Source of the DNA: Candidatus Woesearchaeota archaeon
GTDB lineage: Archaea > Nanobdellota > Nanobdellia > Woesearchaeales > UBA12501
Assembly (NCBI GenBank): GCA_026394915.1
Contig: JAPLZS010000026.1
Span: forward strand, 693 to 7,237
Length of the DNA: 6,545 nucleotides
Direction of reading: 5' to 3'
Positions 6,420 to 6,545 of the stretch are shown piece by piece. The notes beneath the pieces were generated by a model. It had not been told where the DNA came from and did no database searches. It saw only the letters and a list, made by a program, of their open reading frames with translations. Both the position numbers and the translations under genes were made by a program. The number at the start of each line of letters is the position of its first letter. Positions within the stretch are counted from its first letter, which is position 1.

Positions 6420-6435
6420 CTTACCAAATGGTAAG
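6420..6435. promoter_or_regulatory. Operator-like palindrome over the start codon
   Basis: CTTACCAAATGGTAAG is a dyad with perfect 7 bp arms (CTTACCA/TGGTAAG) around AA. It spans the ATG at 6428 and the predicted transcription start. A third TTACC half-site follows at 6441-6445. A protein bound here would block initiation, so autoregulation by the winged-helix product is plausible but unproven. Confidence 0.45.
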
Positions 6436-6545
6436 AAAAATTACCAGCATGGATATCATAAGACTTTACCTGAATGATTATGATAGAAGATATTATCTTA
6501 GGGAGATGGCTTTAACAGTCAAAAAGCCGCATCAGACCATAAAAA
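6428..6545 (+). CDS. Winged helix-turn-helix protein, 5' fragment
   Basis: Only 39 full codons are present before the right edge. They begin MVRKITSMDIIRLYL, followed by YYLREMALTVKKPHQTIK. The pattern of an alpha helix (SMDIIRLYL), then YYLREMA and KPHQTIK, is the N-terminal winged helix seen in many archaeal regulators. In my recollection it is also fused to a nucleotidyltransferase domain in DPANN proteins; the remainder lies outside the window, so the full architecture is unknown. The start is supported by the TATA box about 27 nt upstream. An ATG at codon 8 is an alternative, but the promoter spacing favours the first. It is divergent from the BRO/DinD-like gene. Confidence 0.7.
   Translation, partial: MVRKITSMDIIRLYLNDYDRRYYLREMALTVKKPHQTIK

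Larger units (their letters stand above)
6276..6427. other. Divergent intergenic region between BRO/DinD-like and winged-helix genes
   Basis: This 152 bp stretch carries two outward-facing promoters, one at each end. Near the minus-strand start is an 8 bp palindrome, ATAGCTAT (6290-6297), between the TATA box and the ATG. The middle (6313-6380) is clearly more GC-rich than the flanks. It contains weak dyads (GGAC/GTCC and GTGAG/CTCAC) but no convincing RNA gene or ORF. Confidence 0.5.

Overview
The window looks archaeal, most likely from a DPANN-type lineage such as a woesearchaeal or pacearchaeal relative; the exact taxon cannot be fixed from the sequence. Three things point this way. Four minus-strand proteins begin with a class III (archaellin/type IV pilin-like) signal built around KSQxSMEx or KAQTWSxD followed by a hydrophobic helix. 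Three promoters share the string AACATTTATAT 24-26 nt upstream of the start codon, which fits archaeal TATA-driven leaderless transcripts. The one gene with a leader has an archaeal-style GAGGTGATT ribosome binding site.

Layout, read in the direction of transcription (minus strand, right to left). At 6275-5415 lies a BRO/DinD-like gene. It is followed by an oligo-T terminator and two tandem copies of a ~52 bp double-hairpin repeat (5301-5404). The pilin-like cluster comes next. It contains a 493-residue pilin with a Cys-rich repeat region and a LamG-type jellyroll (5246-3765), with an oligo-T terminator after it. Then comes a pilin split by a frameshift into an 80-codon head (3699-3457) and a 380-codon body (3455-2313). 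A 652-residue pilin follows 18 nt later, with EGF-like, FN3-like and LamG-type regions (2294-336). The start of a fourth pilin-like gene runs off the left edge (279-1). On the plus strand only the first 39 codons of a winged-helix gene are present, at the right edge (6428-6545).

How the parts work together (inference): the four proteins look like secreted, membrane-anchored or pilus-assembled surface proteins. A prepilin peptidase would cut them just before the Gln of the class III motif. Two carry carbohydrate/protein-binding type folds (LamG), so the cluster probably builds an adhesive surface structure. The BRO/DinD-like gene and the winged-helix gene are divergently transcribed from a 152 bp intergenic region and look like accessory regulatory genes, not pilus parts.

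Two reading-frame problems stand out. The 80/380-codon split can be healed by restoring two bases near 3483. The left-edge gene can be healed by adding one A to an A5 run at 260-264, which gives it an ATG start. They may be real lesions, slippage sites or assembly errors. There is no gene-free stretch longer than 300 bases.
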